A DNA stretch of 44,711 nt, taken from NCBI GenBank assembly GCA_051660685.1, contig JBOFQB010000110.1, forward strand, positions 1-44,711. The letters are read 5' to 3'. The position numbers were made by a program, and so were the translations under genes. Origin of the DNA: JAVBSX01 sp051660685. GTDB lineage: Bacteria > Planctomycetota > Planctomycetia > Pirellulales > Thermoguttaceae. Below, one piece after another: positions 16,181 through 25,892 of this stretch. The notes beneath the pieces are model-generated. The model was not told the DNA's origin and made no database searches. It saw only the letters and a list, made by a program, of their open reading frames with translations. The stretch's first letter is position 1, and each line of letters starts with the position of its first letter.

Positions 16181-19100
16181 GTGACTATTAAGTTGTTGCG
16201 TACTTTTCGGTTTCTCCTGAAATGGGGATTCCTGTTAACCGTTGCATTCGGTGCTGTCGTTGCCGTTTGGGGGTATTTGTACCTGAACGACGAGGTGAAA
16301 GTACGCGCACAATCTTTTCTCTCCGAGTTGTTTCCCCAACTCGAAGTCACGATTCAAAGAGTCGAACTGAATGAAAATCGAGGTCTCCTTCTTCGTAATG
16401 TGCTGTTTTGCGAACCTCCTACAACACAACAACGACGACGCAAAGTGTTGTTTGTTCCCGAAATTGCAATTCAGGCCCCTCTTTCTTTGGAAACGGTTCA
16501 GGAATTTTTCCAGACAAAAAAATGGACGTTGGAGTTCATTGAATTGAACAGGCCTTCTTTATTTTTGACTCGGGACGACCAAGGACAAATTCGGGAAAAA
16601 GAGTTGTTCAAAAGTGAGAAGCGGAAAGATACAACGGTCCCAATTATCGTCAATCAAGGAAAAGTTCAGTTAGATGGTCTACTTCTAAGCGAAATTAACA
16701 TGTATTTTGCAAAAGTGGAGACTGAAAATGACATAAATGACATAAATGACATAATAGAGACTTCTGTTGCGAATCAAACTCCAACTGTTGTCAACGGAAA
16801 ACCAACCGTTGTGAACAGAACACGGACTGTTGTGAATCCAACATCAACCGTTGTGTCAGAAACGGCGAGACGGACAACGGTTTGGCGACCAACCTTAGAG
16901 TCCATGTTGGACACTTCTCCGTCCGAATTGTCGGTTGAATTACCCAACTCTCCCAAACCGAGTATTTCATCTCAATCGTCAAATCATGCTGAATCGCTTA
17001 TTATGTCCGAATTGCCAAAATCTCCCGTTCTTTCCATCTTGTCTGATTTCTCAGAAACAAAACGCGAGAGTATTCAAATGCAATCTGATTCGACCTATTC
17101 TGCTTTGACTCCTTTCGATTTGACTCCTTCTGACGAATCGAAGTCTTCTGAACAGAGATCAAATCGTTGGGAATTTCAAGGGACTGCCAATTCGGAATGG
17201 TCGCGCACCATTCATATAGAAGGTGAAATCGACCTTGAAACGGAATTTTGGCGTCTAAATGGTTCCGTCGAACAAATTCAGTGTTGTGAAGATTTATGGA
17301 CTTTTCTTCTAAGTTGGAAAAAAAACAGTTCAACCTCTTCGTCTGTGTCAGAACCTGATCGTAACCCGACTTTTTTAGGAGAGTCAACAACAACAACAGC
17401 AACAGAGGTTGTTAAGAAAAAATTCGATATAGAAAGTTTACTCCGTTCAATTCGAGGAGCAGGTCAACTTACATTTGCTTTACAGAAAGACCTCGGTTCT
17501 TCACTTGGTTTTTCCGGGGAAGTCAACGGTTCCGTCCAAGAAGGTCGGGCTAAACTCGAATTTTTCCAACAACCCCTGTCTGAGTTGGTTTTTGATTTTA
17601 ATTTGTCAACCAAAACCGGTTTGCAGATCACCAATTGTTCAGGTCAACAGGGAGATGCCCGATTGTTTCTTTCTTATCAACAGGAAAATTTACGTCAATT
17701 AGACGGAAGTCGGCTCCAAATATGGACTCAATCGTTGTTGTTTGACAAAAAATTGGCAAATCGACTTGCCCGTTATATTCCCCCAACCCTAAATGATTTG
17801 ATCGGCAAGTTTCACTACTTTTCCGTTCTTGCTGATTTTGACTTGACGTTGTGTCGGGAATCGGGACGTTGGATTCCAAGTGGTCTTAAAATGGAAGGAC
17901 GTGAACTGAATTTTTTATATTCGACAACACCCTATCCTGTTGAGGGTTTAGCCGGTTCACTTGTTTTGGATAAAAACCGAATGTTGACGTTTCGTTTTGC
18001 AACCCCGGAATCCAAACGAAAAGCCGTTTTTGCAGGAGAATCACCCAATGATTTTGAGGAACTGATTCCGCCCTTTGCAAGTCTTCAACGGAGTGTTCCA
18101 AGAGAAAACATTCGTGCTGTTCCTACAACTTCAGATCAAAAAACAACATTTGGTTTCTCTTCAACACCAACACCGCAATCGCGAATCCTGCATGACGAAC
18201 CCTATATTTGTATTCGGGGCGATTTTCAAGATGTGTTGAATCGACCGTTTGGTCAAATGACGATTCATTCGGCTTCTATTCCGATCAACACGAAACTTAT
18301 GAATACGATTCCCGAGAAATCACGTCGAGTCGTTCAGTCACTTCGTCCAACCGGGACAGTCAGTTCTGAAATCAAACTCAACTTTTTGCCAAAAAAACAA
18401 CAGGGTTCCCCGCAAGAAATTAAAAAAGACATTGCGATTTACGCCAATGATTGTTCGGTTTATTACGATCAATTCCCCTATCCTGTTCGTGAAATCAACG
18501 GCGTCATAAAGTGGGACGGAACCAATTGGTTGTTCAGCAATTTTACAGGTTCTAATGAATTGACAAAAGTCAAAGCGCAAGGAAACCTCAACTTTTTACC
18601 TGCAAATGCAAACGAAGAGTATGTGCTCACGTTGATGTTTGACATCAACGACATGCCCCTTGAGGGACCGTTGCAACATGCCTTACTCAATCCGAGTTAT
18701 AAGGAATTACATGCTTCAATGCGAGGAACAGGTCGAGTTGATGCTAAAGCGCAGGTCCGCTATTTCCCGACATCGAAACAGTTAAATGTATGGTTTGATG
18801 CAGAACCGGAAAAATCAGACGGACTGACGATTTGTCCGACCAGTTTTCCCCTCAAAATAGAGGGAATTCAAGGAAAATTCAGCTTTAATAATGGTCTTTT
18901 TACAGTGAAAAACATGAGTGGACGACATAAGGACACTCATTTCATGTCGGACATCAATTGTCAGTTCAGCAAAAATGGAGCTTGGGAAATTAACCTGTCT
19001 CCCCTTGTGATTGACCAATGTTCCCCGCAAGAGAATGAATTCTTACGCGCAATGCCTGAACACATGCAATTTTTGGTGAAGAATATGAAAGTGCAGGGAC

Positions 19101-20383
19101 CTGTCAATTTCGACGGAAATTTCCGGTTGTCCCGACCTTTTCAAGGTGCTCCCTTACAGACCAATTGGAGTTTTGCGTTGACTTTGCATCAAAATGGAAT
19201 TGACATTGGAGTTCCCGTTCAAAACATTTTTGGTCGGGTTCATTTGGCCGGTCACAATCGAGGAGGTGAAACCAGTATTTCCGGCAATCTGGAACTCGAT
19301 TCCGCCCGTTTGAACGGACTTCCCTTAACCAATGTGTCAGGTCCCTTTTACTACGACGGGGATGTCTTGACGTTGGGAGAACGGAATGCAACCCTTTTTC
19401 AGACACCTCCAACACAAAATGTGGGACGGGTCAATCCTCATTCCTATTTGGGTCAAGCTCCAACATCACAAACAGTTGTTCCCCTTTCCCCAACCTCACA
19501 ACCTCTCGTTCCTCCTCTTCCCGTCTTAGTTCCTCCTGCTCCTGTAATCACCAATCCTGCACCTGCAATCAGCAATCGTGCATCTCAGGAACCGATCCAA
19601 TCCTTTATTCCTCTCCAACAACCCGTTCTTCCTTTGAATCCCATTCAAAGTGCAATTCCGTCGGAAATGACAACTGTCCCTCTTGTACATGGTCCACAAA
19701 TTTCTGCGGAATTATTCGGGGGAACCCTGCTCTGTCAAGGAGCAATCCGTCTCTTCGCCAAAAAAGTATCATACGATTTGCATTTGGACTTGCATGATTC
19801 GGATTTACAGCAAATGGTGAGTGAATTTTCGAATAATTCGGGCAAACCAATTGGCAAATCGGGGGCGTTCAACAAACGGAATCTTGACGGTCTCATTTTG
19901 GCAACCGTTGATTTACATGGTGAAGGACGGAATCCCGACACTCTTTCGGGAAATGGTTCCATTTCTTTGCGAAATGCGTACTTGTATGAAACGCCCGTTA
20001 TGATAAAAATTATGCAGCGTTTGAGTGTTCAGATTCCTGATCGAAGTGCATTCAGTTCAGGAGACATTCAGTTTCGGATTCAGGGAAAGAAAATACTGCT
20101 CCACACTGTCCGATTCGACGGAAGTGTTTTGTCGTTGGAAGGAAATGGGGACATGAAACTGGACGGAACCCGTTCCGTCAACCTCATATTGAAAACACGA
20201 TTTGGCGGAACTCATAATCAAATTCCGGTTTTAGGGAATATAATCAACGGGTCCCGGGAATCCTTCAATCAAGTCCATATCGAGGGACCGTTAAATGATC
20301 CTGAAGTTCAGCTCAATCCCCTTCCAGGAATGAGAAACGCAATCGAACAATTCCAAGGAGAACCTATTTCACCTCTCAATTAA
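16181..20383 (+). CDS. Large AsmA/TamB-like membrane-anchored protein
   Basis: A 1400-aa protein with one N-terminal membrane helix (about residues 11-33) and a long beta-rich body. The C-terminal 150 residues carry the AsmA-like pattern (GNGSISLRNAYLYETPVM, then LEGNGDMKLDGTRSVNL and GPLNDPEVQLNPLPG). AsmA/TamB-type proteins span the periplasm and are linked to lipid transport and outer-membrane biogenesis; the same role is inferred here. Two low-complexity insertions occur: residues about 180-330, starting with NDI triplets and four 7-residue TVVN repeats (202-229), and a Pro-rich segment at about 1074-1170. The GTG start is the only reasonable one, since stops lie just upstream in the frame. 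argJ follows after 4 bp. Confidence 0.8.
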   Translation: MTIKLLRTFRFLLKWGFLLTVAFGAVVAVWGYLYLNDEVKVRAQSFLSELFPQLEVTIQRVELNENRGLLLRNVLFCEPPTTQQRRRKVLFVPEIAIQAPLSLETVQEFFQTKKWTLEFIELNRPSLFLTRDDQGQIREKELFKSEKRKDTTVPIIVNQGKVQLDGLLLSEINMYFAKVETENDINDINDIIETSVANQTPTVVNGKPTVVNRTRTVVNPTSTVVSETARRTTVWRPTLESMLDTSPSELSVELPNSPKPSISSQSSNHAESLIMSELPKSPVLSILSDFSETKRESIQMQSDSTYSALTPFDLTPSDESKSSEQRSNRWEFQGTANSEWSRTIHIEGEIDLETEFWRLNGSVEQIQCCEDLWTFLLSWKKNSSTSSSVSEPDRNPTFLGESTTTTATEVVKKKFDIESLLRSIRGAGQLTFALQKDLGSSLGFSGEVNGSVQEGRAKLEFFQQPLSELVFDFNLSTKTGLQITNCSGQQGDARLFLSYQQENLRQLDGSRLQIWTQSLLFDKKLANRLARYIPPTLNDLIGKFHYFSVLADFDLTLCRESGRWIPSGLKMEGRELNFLYSTTPYPVEGLAGSLVLDKNRMLTFRFATPESKRKAVFAGESPNDFEELIPPFASLQRSVPRENIRAVPTTSDQKTTFGFSSTPTPQSRILHDEPYICIRGDFQDVLNRPFGQMTIHSASIPINTKLMNTIPEKSRRVVQSLRPTGTVSSEIKLNFLPKKQQGSPQEIKKDIAIYANDCSVYYDQFPYPVREINGVIKWDGTNWLFSNFTGSNELTKVKAQGNLNFLPANANEEYVLTLMFDINDMPLEGPLQHALLNPSYKELHASMRGTGRVDAKAQVRYFPTSKQLNVWFDAEPEKSDGLTICPTSFPLKIEGIQGKFSFNNGLFTVKNMSGRHKDTHFMSDINCQFSKNGAWEINLSPLVIDQCSPQENEFLRAMPEHMQFLVKNMKVQGPVNFDGNFRLSRPFQGAPLQTNWSFALTLHQNGIDIGVPVQNIFGRVHLAGHNRGGETSISGNLELDSARLNGLPLTNVSGPFYYDGDVLTLGERNATLFQTPPTQNVGRVNPHSYLGQAPTSQTVVPLSPTSQPLVPPLPVLVPPAPVITNPAPAISNRASQEPIQSFIPLQQPVLPLNPIQSAIPSEMTTVPLVHGPQISAELFGGTLLCQGAIRLFAKKVSYDLHLDLHDSDLQQMVSEFSNNSGKPIGKSGAFNKRNLDGLILATVDLHGEGRNPDTLSGNGSISLRNAYLYETPVMIKIMQRLSVQIPDRSAFSSGDIQFRIQGKKILLHTVRFDGSVLSLEGNGDMKLDGTRSVNLILKTRFGGTHNQIPVLGNIINGSRESFNQVHIEGPLNDPEVQLNPLPGMRNAIEQFQGEPISPLN
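16784..16867 (+). repeat. Four 21-bp in-frame tandem repeats in the AsmA-like gene
   Basis: Four degenerate 21-nt units, each encoding TVV followed by four variable residues (TVVNGKP, TVVNRTR, TVVNPTS, TVVSETA). They are preceded at about 16727-16756 by three copies of a 9-nt unit (gacataaat) encoding NDI. Confidence 0.8.
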
Positions 20384-20387
20384 CAAC

Positions 20388-21593
20388 ATGTCAGAAAATT
20401 CATTCCCATTACCTCGAAAATTTCGTTTTGCAGGTGTTCATTGTGGTCTTAAATCCAATCCCGAGGAACTGGACCTCTCCCTTGTCATAAGTGATCGTCC
20501 TGCAACAGCAGCGGGAGTTTATACACAAAATCTGGTTTGTGGAGCAGCCGTTTTGATTGATCGTTCACGAACACCCGGTCGCGGATTTCGAGCGGTTGTT
20601 GCCAATTCCCGAATCGCCAATGATTGTACAGGCGAACAGGGATACAGAGATGCACACGAAATGACAGCACTTGCAGCCGAAGTGGTTGGCGCAGCCCCAG
20701 AACAAGCGTTGGTGATGTCAACCGGGGTGATTGGTTTGCATCTTCCAATGAACAAAATTGCATGCGGGATCAAGGATGCCGCATCTCAGTTACAAAGTGA
20801 ACCGACTGCATTTTCTCGGTCTGCAAGGGGTATTATGACGACGGACACGGTTGAGAAAACCTCTTCGCGGTCGATTCTTCTTTCAAGCGGGGAAGAAATA
20901 ACGATTGCCGGATTCTGTAAAGGGGCTGCAATGATTGCGCCCAATATGCGGACGATGCTTGCATTGATTATGACAGATGCGGCGTTGGACCCGACAGAAG
21001 CACAGTCCCTTCTGGAAAAGGTTGTTGATGATTCCTTCAATTGTATTTCCGTTGACGGTCATACCAGTCCTTCCGACACGGTTCTGTTCTTGGCAAATGG
21101 TGCAGCACGTTCAGAGATTCTCCTTCCTGAAGATCGTCCGGCGTTTGTTCAAGCACTCAAAGAGGTTGCGCAGGAATTGGCCAAAAAAATTCCCGCAGAT
21201 GGAGAAGGGGCCTCACATTTTATCACTTTGGATGTACAAGGTTGTGCAGATCGTGAAAGTGCTCGAAAATTGGCCAAAAAAATTGCCGAAGACCCCCTCG
21301 TTAAAACGGCGTTTTATGGGGCTGACCCCAATTGGGGCCGAATCATTTCAGCAGCAGGAGGAGCGGGGGTTCTGTTTGACCCTATGCAGGTTGGGCTGAG
21401 CATCAACGGTTTTGAGCTTTACAGGAAAGGAACGCCGATTGCATTTGACAAAGTGCTCATCTCGAATTCTATTCGGGAAAACCGTGATGTTTCGGTTTGC
21501 ATCACCTTTGGAGAGGGAGTAACCAATCTGCGGTTTTGGACGACCGACTTGACATGTGAGTATGTCCGCTTGAACTCCGATTATACAACATGA
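20388..21593 (+). CDS. argJ: Bifunctional glutamate N-acetyltransferase / amino-acid acetyltransferase ArgJ
   Basis: ArgJ (401 aa) makes N-acetylglutamate in arginine synthesis and recycles the acetyl group from N-acetylornithine. The family core is present: CKGAAMIAPNM...TMLALIMTDA and SVDGHTSPSDTV. The protein is normally cleaved autocatalytically before a threonine, here Thr189. The preceding residue is Arg (NMRTML) where most family members have Ala. STGVIG (111-116) and GADPNWGR also match. It starts 4 bp after the AsmA-like gene, which suggests co-transcription. No other arg gene is in the window. Confidence 0.95.
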   Translation: MSENSFPLPRKFRFAGVHCGLKSNPEELDLSLVISDRPATAAGVYTQNLVCGAAVLIDRSRTPGRGFRAVVANSRIANDCTGEQGYRDAHEMTALAAEVVGAAPEQALVMSTGVIGLHLPMNKIACGIKDAASQLQSEPTAFSRSARGIMTTDTVEKTSSRSILLSSGEEITIAGFCKGAAMIAPNMRTMLALIMTDAALDPTEAQSLLEKVVDDSFNCISVDGHTSPSDTVLFLANGAARSEILLPEDRPAFVQALKEVAQELAKKIPADGEGASHFITLDVQGCADRESARKLAKKIAEDPLVKTAFYGADPNWGRIISAAGGAGVLFDPMQVGLSINGFELYRKGTPIAFDKVLISNSIRENRDVSVCITFGEGVTNLRFWTTDLTCEYVRLNSDYTT

Positions 21594-21746
21594 CAGACCT
21601 GACGGACTTGTTGTTGGAAAAGGATTAGGATAGAATGTCCGATTGTTGATGAGGTTGCTGTTGAGTGTTCTGAATCAGCACCCTTTCGATTGGGTTCACT
21701 TTAGGTTTGATGTCCTTTGATTGCCTTTTTTGACTCTTAAAATTTT

Positions 21747-22769
21747 ATGTTGTCGCAATCAGATCATTTTCCAACAGCGTCGTTGAAAAATCTGTCCGCA
21801 ATGTCCGGTTTGTTGGGACGGATTCGGGCTTTTTTTGACGCACATCAATTTATCGAGGTTATAACGCCCCAATTGTCACAAGATACGACAATCAACCGTT
21901 TTTTGCAGCCCATTCCAGTTTCTGTTGAGGTGTTTCCCAATCGGTATCAACAGTATTATTTGCAAACATCGCCCGAATTCTGCATGAAAAGAATACTAGC
22001 GTCAGGAGCTCGGGCGATTTACCAGATTGCTCACGCTTTTCGGAGCGGAGATGTCGGCGAACATCACAACGTTGAATTCACCTTGTTGGAATGGTATCGT
22101 GTTGGAGATGAATATGAACAAGGGCGTGATTTTTTGGCGGAATTTGCGAGGGACATTCTGAATCGGGGGAATCCGCAAATACAGACGTTTGGTGATTGTT
22201 TTTTTGGTTTTACGGGATTAAATCCTCATCTTGCAACATGTGAGGAAATGAGGAATTTTGCGGATTGTAACCGGATTCCGTATCCTGAAACATTTGGGAT
22301 TTCCGTGTTGAATAAGGATTTGCCCGATCACTTTCAACGGGAATCTTGGGTCGATTTGTTGTTTTCCGAAATCGTCCAACCTTGTCTTGGGACGGAAAAA
22401 CCGGTTATTCTTTATGATTATCCGATTTGGCAATCGCAATTGGCGAGGACGAGGATGCACAACTCGGGCAAAGACTCTTACGAAGTGAGTGAACGCTTTG
22501 AGTTGTACGTTGACGGTTTGGAATTGGCAAATGGATATCACGAGTTGACGGACCCTGAAGAGCTTATGCGACGTAATCGAGAATCCAATCGTTCTCGGGT
22601 TGCAGACGGAAACGCTCCACTTCCTGAAAAAAGCCGATTGATTCGCGCAATGGAAACCGGTTTTCCCCCCTGTTGTGGAACCGCTCTTGGAATTGAACGT
22701 CTTCTTATGGTGCTTCTTGAAACACGAACGATTGACGAAGTGCTCCCCTTTCCGTTTGATCGAGCGTAA
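21747..22769 (+). CDS. epmA: Elongation factor P--(R)-beta-lysine ligase EpmA (GenX/PoxA)
   Basis: A 340-aa class II lysyl-tRNA-synthetase paralogue that lacks the N-terminal anticodon-binding domain. Motif 2 region (EFTLLEWYRVGDEYE), GYHELTDPEEL and the C-terminal GTALGIERLLMVLL motif 3 are clear. EpmA attaches (R)-beta-lysine to elongation factor P, helping ribosomes through polyproline stretches. EF-P and EpmB are not in the window. ATG 21747 matches the family N-terminus. The gene stands 153 bp after argJ. Confidence 0.92.
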   Translation: MLSQSDHFPTASLKNLSAMSGLLGRIRAFFDAHQFIEVITPQLSQDTTINRFLQPIPVSVEVFPNRYQQYYLQTSPEFCMKRILASGARAIYQIAHAFRSGDVGEHHNVEFTLLEWYRVGDEYEQGRDFLAEFARDILNRGNPQIQTFGDCFFGFTGLNPHLATCEEMRNFADCNRIPYPETFGISVLNKDLPDHFQRESWVDLLFSEIVQPCLGTEKPVILYDYPIWQSQLARTRMHNSGKDSYEVSERFELYVDGLELANGYHELTDPEELMRRNRESNRSRVADGNAPLPEKSRLIRAMETGFPPCCGTALGIERLLMVLLETRTIDEVLPFPFDRA

Positions 22770-23070
22770 TTCGGAGATTGTTCGGAGAGGAAGGGAAATG
22801 GGGGCAAAAAAAGGGTTGGAACAGGATAAAAAAGAAAACTTCACGCATTTTGTTGACCGGGGTGTAATTGTCTTTTCTCAAACGCTATAATCGGACCCGG
22901 GTTTTGTTCCTCTTGCTTTTTGAACCTCTCGATTGACTCACGTTTCTGAGAATCAACCGTTTTCGGGATCGGAATGGAGCTGTTTTGAGTTTTCGCAAGC
23001 CGGAATGTTTTGAAGTGCCCTTTTGTTCCTGTCACTTATCACTTCTCTTTTATTTTTTTTGGAGACCCAG
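22770..23070. other. Intergenic region after epmA
   Basis: About 300 bp with no gene. A purine-rich stretch follows the epmA stop. A TATAAT at 22886-22891 has no well-spaced -35 box. The start of the next gene is preceded by a T-rich run and a clear ggag ribosome-binding site at 23061-23064. Confidence 0.45.
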
Positions 23071-24510
23071 ATGAGCAGAAAATCATTGTTCCTGAAATAC
23101 CGCGTACTATTGAGTACGTTCCTGTTGGTGTTTGCCGTTCCTTTTATACTTTGTGCGGCAGAGAAAGAGTGGAATGTCGGATATGCCGAACAGAATCTTC
23201 TTCCGTCCGATCTTGATTCCAAGGTGTACTACTTGGGGGGTTGGGGCGAGGACAAACCGGTTGCGGGCGTTTTTGACCCTCTTTGGGCCCGATGTTTTTT
23301 TCTGGATGCAGGAGAGGGGCAAAAGGTTGCTCTTGTTGCGCTTGACTTTGTTGGATACAGGTACAATCATATCCTGAACATTCGTAAACGGCTTGAAGAT
23401 TGGTGTAAGGAAAACAATGTTGCGGTTCATGTTATTTCAACCCATAATCATGCGAGTTTGGACACGATTGGAATTTGGGGACCACCTGGAAAGACCGGTC
23501 GAGATGATGCTTACCTTGCTTGGACAGAAGAGGTGATTGCCGATTGTGTTAAGAAAGCAGCTGCAAATGCGAGTCCGGGGACGTTGACACTTGGGCAAAT
23601 GACGGCTCCTGGAATGGTCGTTGATGATAGTCCTCCCAAAGTTGCGAACGAACAAATCAGCGTTTTACGGTTTGAACCGAATGATTCGGGCAAGAAGCCG
23701 ATCTGGTTAATGCACTTCACCTGTCATCCTGAGGGATTGGGCAAACCGAATTATCATGTTTCGAGCGATTTTGTTCATGCAGCTCGGGATGTTATTGAAA
23801 AGACAAAAGACTGTCATGTGCTTTACATTAACGGGGCAGTTGGGACAATGCAGACAGTTCCTTGGTTGTTTGATGAAAATGGTAAACGGTCACAATCATA
23901 CAAGGTCGTGAGCGACTTCGGTCGCAAATTGGGGGAGTATGCGTTGAAAATTGGGGAATGGACCCCGGTTTCGGCTGATTTGTTGCATCGTTCCAAAGTC
24001 GTTTCGGTCCCGATTTACAATCTGAAACTGCAAGGAGCGGGACAATATGGAATTATACTGCCGTTTATTCCGGGGGAACCTTATGAATCGGACCCTGAAA
24101 TGCTGAAGTTGGGGTTGAAGGACCCGAACAATAGGAATTTGCCGACATTTATAACGGAAGTTTCGTACATGCGACTTGGTGATGATGTTGGTGTTTGTTT
24201 TATTCCGGGAGAACTTGCGCCGGAATTGACGAACGGAAAGTATCTTGAGCCGGACAATTGCGTTAATCCGCATATTGCGACAGAGAAACCGTTATTTGAG
24301 ATTATGCCGGATAAAACGAAGTTGATTTTTGGTTTGGCGGATGATGAAATCGGTTATATTGTTCCGGCGAACAATTATTACATTTCGCCGAAAAATCCTT
24401 GGGTCCCGACTGATGATAAATTTGGTCGGGGACATTATCCTGAGACGAACGGAACGGGACCTGAGACGCCGACGATTATCGTTCATGCTCTTGAGGAATT
24501 GGTTAAATAG
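23071..24510 (+). CDS. Secreted neutral-ceramidase-like protein (N-terminal domain only)
   Basis: A 479-aa protein with a signal peptide (residues about 9-30). The start at 23071 has a ggag ribosome-binding site; an in-frame codon at 23023 would only add residues before the signal peptide. The fold resembles the neutral/alkaline ceramidase N-terminal domain: a metal-binding-like STHNHASLD segment (His125, His127) and MHFTCHPEGLG...SSDFVHAARD. The family motif NxGDVSPN that holds the catalytic serine is replaced by NGAVGTMQ (254-261), so true ceramidase chemistry is doubtful. The C-terminal ceramidase domain is absent. Such proteins are frequent in planctomycetes, with unknown substrates. A G-rich tract follows the stop. 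Confidence 0.8.
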   Translation: MSRKSLFLKYRVLLSTFLLVFAVPFILCAAEKEWNVGYAEQNLLPSDLDSKVYYLGGWGEDKPVAGVFDPLWARCFFLDAGEGQKVALVALDFVGYRYNHILNIRKRLEDWCKENNVAVHVISTHNHASLDTIGIWGPPGKTGRDDAYLAWTEEVIADCVKKAAANASPGTLTLGQMTAPGMVVDDSPPKVANEQISVLRFEPNDSGKKPIWLMHFTCHPEGLGKPNYHVSSDFVHAARDVIEKTKDCHVLYINGAVGTMQTVPWLFDENGKRSQSYKVVSDFGRKLGEYALKIGEWTPVSADLLHRSKVVSVPIYNLKLQGAGQYGIILPFIPGEPYESDPEMLKLGLKDPNNRNLPTFITEVSYMRLGDDVGVCFIPGELAPELTNGKYLEPDNCVNPHIATEKPLFEIMPDKTKLIFGLADDEIGYIVPANNYYISPKNPWVPTDDKFGRGHYPETNGTGPETPTIIVHALEELVK

Positions 24511-24556
24511 GGAATAGGGGATTGGGAATGGGGGATAGGGGACGCGGAATAGGGAG
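24508..24556. repeat. G-rich low-complexity tract after the ceramidase-like gene
   Basis: Variants of gggaatagggga, attgggaatg and ggggatagggga begin within the stop codon of the upstream gene. Same type and position as the tracts after cinA and rsmE. Confidence 0.6.
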
Positions 24557-24673
24557 TTATTATCTGTTCCTACTTCGCGTCTCTTCCTCTGTTCCCGTTT
24601 TGTCAGGTCATTCATCTTGGAATTATACAAACTTAATAAATAACAGAATAACTGAATAGAGGGAAACAATACA

Positions 24674-25687
24674 ATGCAAGCAACACGTCGAGAATTTTTA
24701 GCGAGTACAGGTTTGATTTCAGCTGGTTTGGTTTTGGGAGGAACGGTTGTCCCCTCGTTGAGCAAACAGGCAAGAGCGCAGGATGCGGCAAAGGTTTTTC
24801 AGACGAAACTTTACAAGGCGATGATTGGAGATGCTCCAACAGATGAAAACTGCGAACGTTGGAAAAAGGCCGGATTTGACGGAATGGAAGTGACAGGTTG
24901 GAACATTTCGGTTGAAAGGGCCCGAGAAAATCGAAGAATCGCGGAAAAATATGACTTTAAGATTCATTCCGTTATGCGAGGTTGGGCGGAGTTTAACAAT
25001 AAAAGTGAACGGATTGCCAAACGGACGATTGAAGAGACGAAAACGGCGTTGAGAACGGCGAACGCTTATGGTGCAGGAGCAATTCTGCTTGTTCCTTGTC
25101 GGGTTGACGGAATGAAAATTCCCGAACCCTGGGATTTTAATATTGAGTTTGACCCCCAAACCTTAAAAGTCAGTGCTGTTGTTGAGGGAGATAATTCGGA
25201 ATTTGCCGATTACATTGCGGCACAAAATTATGCGACAGAATCGTCGATTAAAGCGATTGAATCGCTGATTCCAACCGCTGCTTATGAAGGGGTTATGATT
25301 GCGGTTGAGAATGTTTGGAACAATTTATGGTGTACGCCGGAATATGCGTCCGCTTTTGTACGGTATTTCAATAATCCGTGGATTAAGGCGTATCTGGATA
25401 TGGGGAATCATACTAAGTATTCGGACACGGAACATTGGATTCGCTCATTAGGCAATCAGTTGGTCAAACTGCATATCAAAGGGTTTGCAGTCAAAGAAAA
25501 GAAGGGGAAACGGGGAGGAGGACCGGGTGATTGGACGACGTTTGATAAGGCGACGATTAACTGGAAGGGAGTTCGTGCTGCATTAGAAGAAGTCAATTAC
25601 AACGGTTGGGTTTCGATTGAAGAGGGGGGACATTCAGATGAGAAGTTCAACCAGCTTCTTGACGATTTTATTGCAGATCGGTTGTAA
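24674..25687 (+). CDS. Tat-exported sugar phosphate isomerase/epimerase-like protein
   Basis: A 337-aa protein with a twin-arginine signal (TRREFLAST, then a hydrophobic stretch to QARA) and a xylose-isomerase-like TIM barrel. Landmarks are FDGMEVTGW, MIAVENVWNN, AYLDMGNHTKY, KLHIKGF and the terminal GWVSIEEGG, which supply the usual acidic and histidine metal ligands. Planctomycetes have many exported members of this family, generally of unknown sugar specificity. It follows the ceramidase-like gene in the same direction, 163 bp downstream. Confidence 0.88.
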   Translation: MQATRREFLASTGLISAGLVLGGTVVPSLSKQARAQDAAKVFQTKLYKAMIGDAPTDENCERWKKAGFDGMEVTGWNISVERARENRRIAEKYDFKIHSVMRGWAEFNNKSERIAKRTIEETKTALRTANAYGAGAILLVPCRVDGMKIPEPWDFNIEFDPQTLKVSAVVEGDNSEFADYIAAQNYATESSIKAIESLIPTAAYEGVMIAVENVWNNLWCTPEYASAFVRYFNNPWIKAYLDMGNHTKYSDTEHWIRSLGNQLVKLHIKGFAVKEKKGKRGGGPGDWTTFDKATINWKGVRAALEEVNYNGWVSIEEGGHSDEKFNQLLDDFIADRL

Positions 25688-25758
25688 AAAACCTTGTTTT
25701 CTGTTTGATTCAACGCAGATGAAAACAGAGATAAGAAGGAAATAAGAAGGAAAACGGA

Positions 25759-25788
25759 CCTTTTCAGGTTGTGTTGACGCTGAAAAGG
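25759..25788 (+). terminator. Hairpin between the isomerase-like gene and rplY
   Basis: A 9-bp perfect stem (ccttttcag / ctgaaaagg) with a 12-nt loop, 72 bp after the stop at 25687. There is no U-run directly after it, so terminator function is uncertain. Confidence 0.4.
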
Positions 25789-25811
25789 AGAGGAAAAATT
25801 TCTCTGGGGGG

Positions 25812-25838
25812 TTGAAATTTGCTCAAAACAGGTAAAAT
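25812..25838 (+). promoter_or_regulatory. Candidate rplY promoter
   Basis: TTGAAA (25812-25817) and TAAAAT (25833-25838) are separated by 15 bp, shorter than ideal. The position, about 50 bp before the rplY start, is suitable. Confidence 0.3.
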
Positions 25839-25892
25839 GAACATCCTTATTGTTTTATCCCCCCGTATTAGGTCTATTTCGAGGTGTTTTCA

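Noticed and set aside
16774..16982. Minus-strand ORFs with TTV repeats inside the AsmA-like gene
   Set aside because: Antisense shadows of the 21-bp tandem repeat in the real gene.
22886..22891. TATAAT as a promoter for the ceramidase-like gene
   Set aside because: The only good -35 candidate (TTGACC at 22853) is 27 bp away, too far for a standard promoter.
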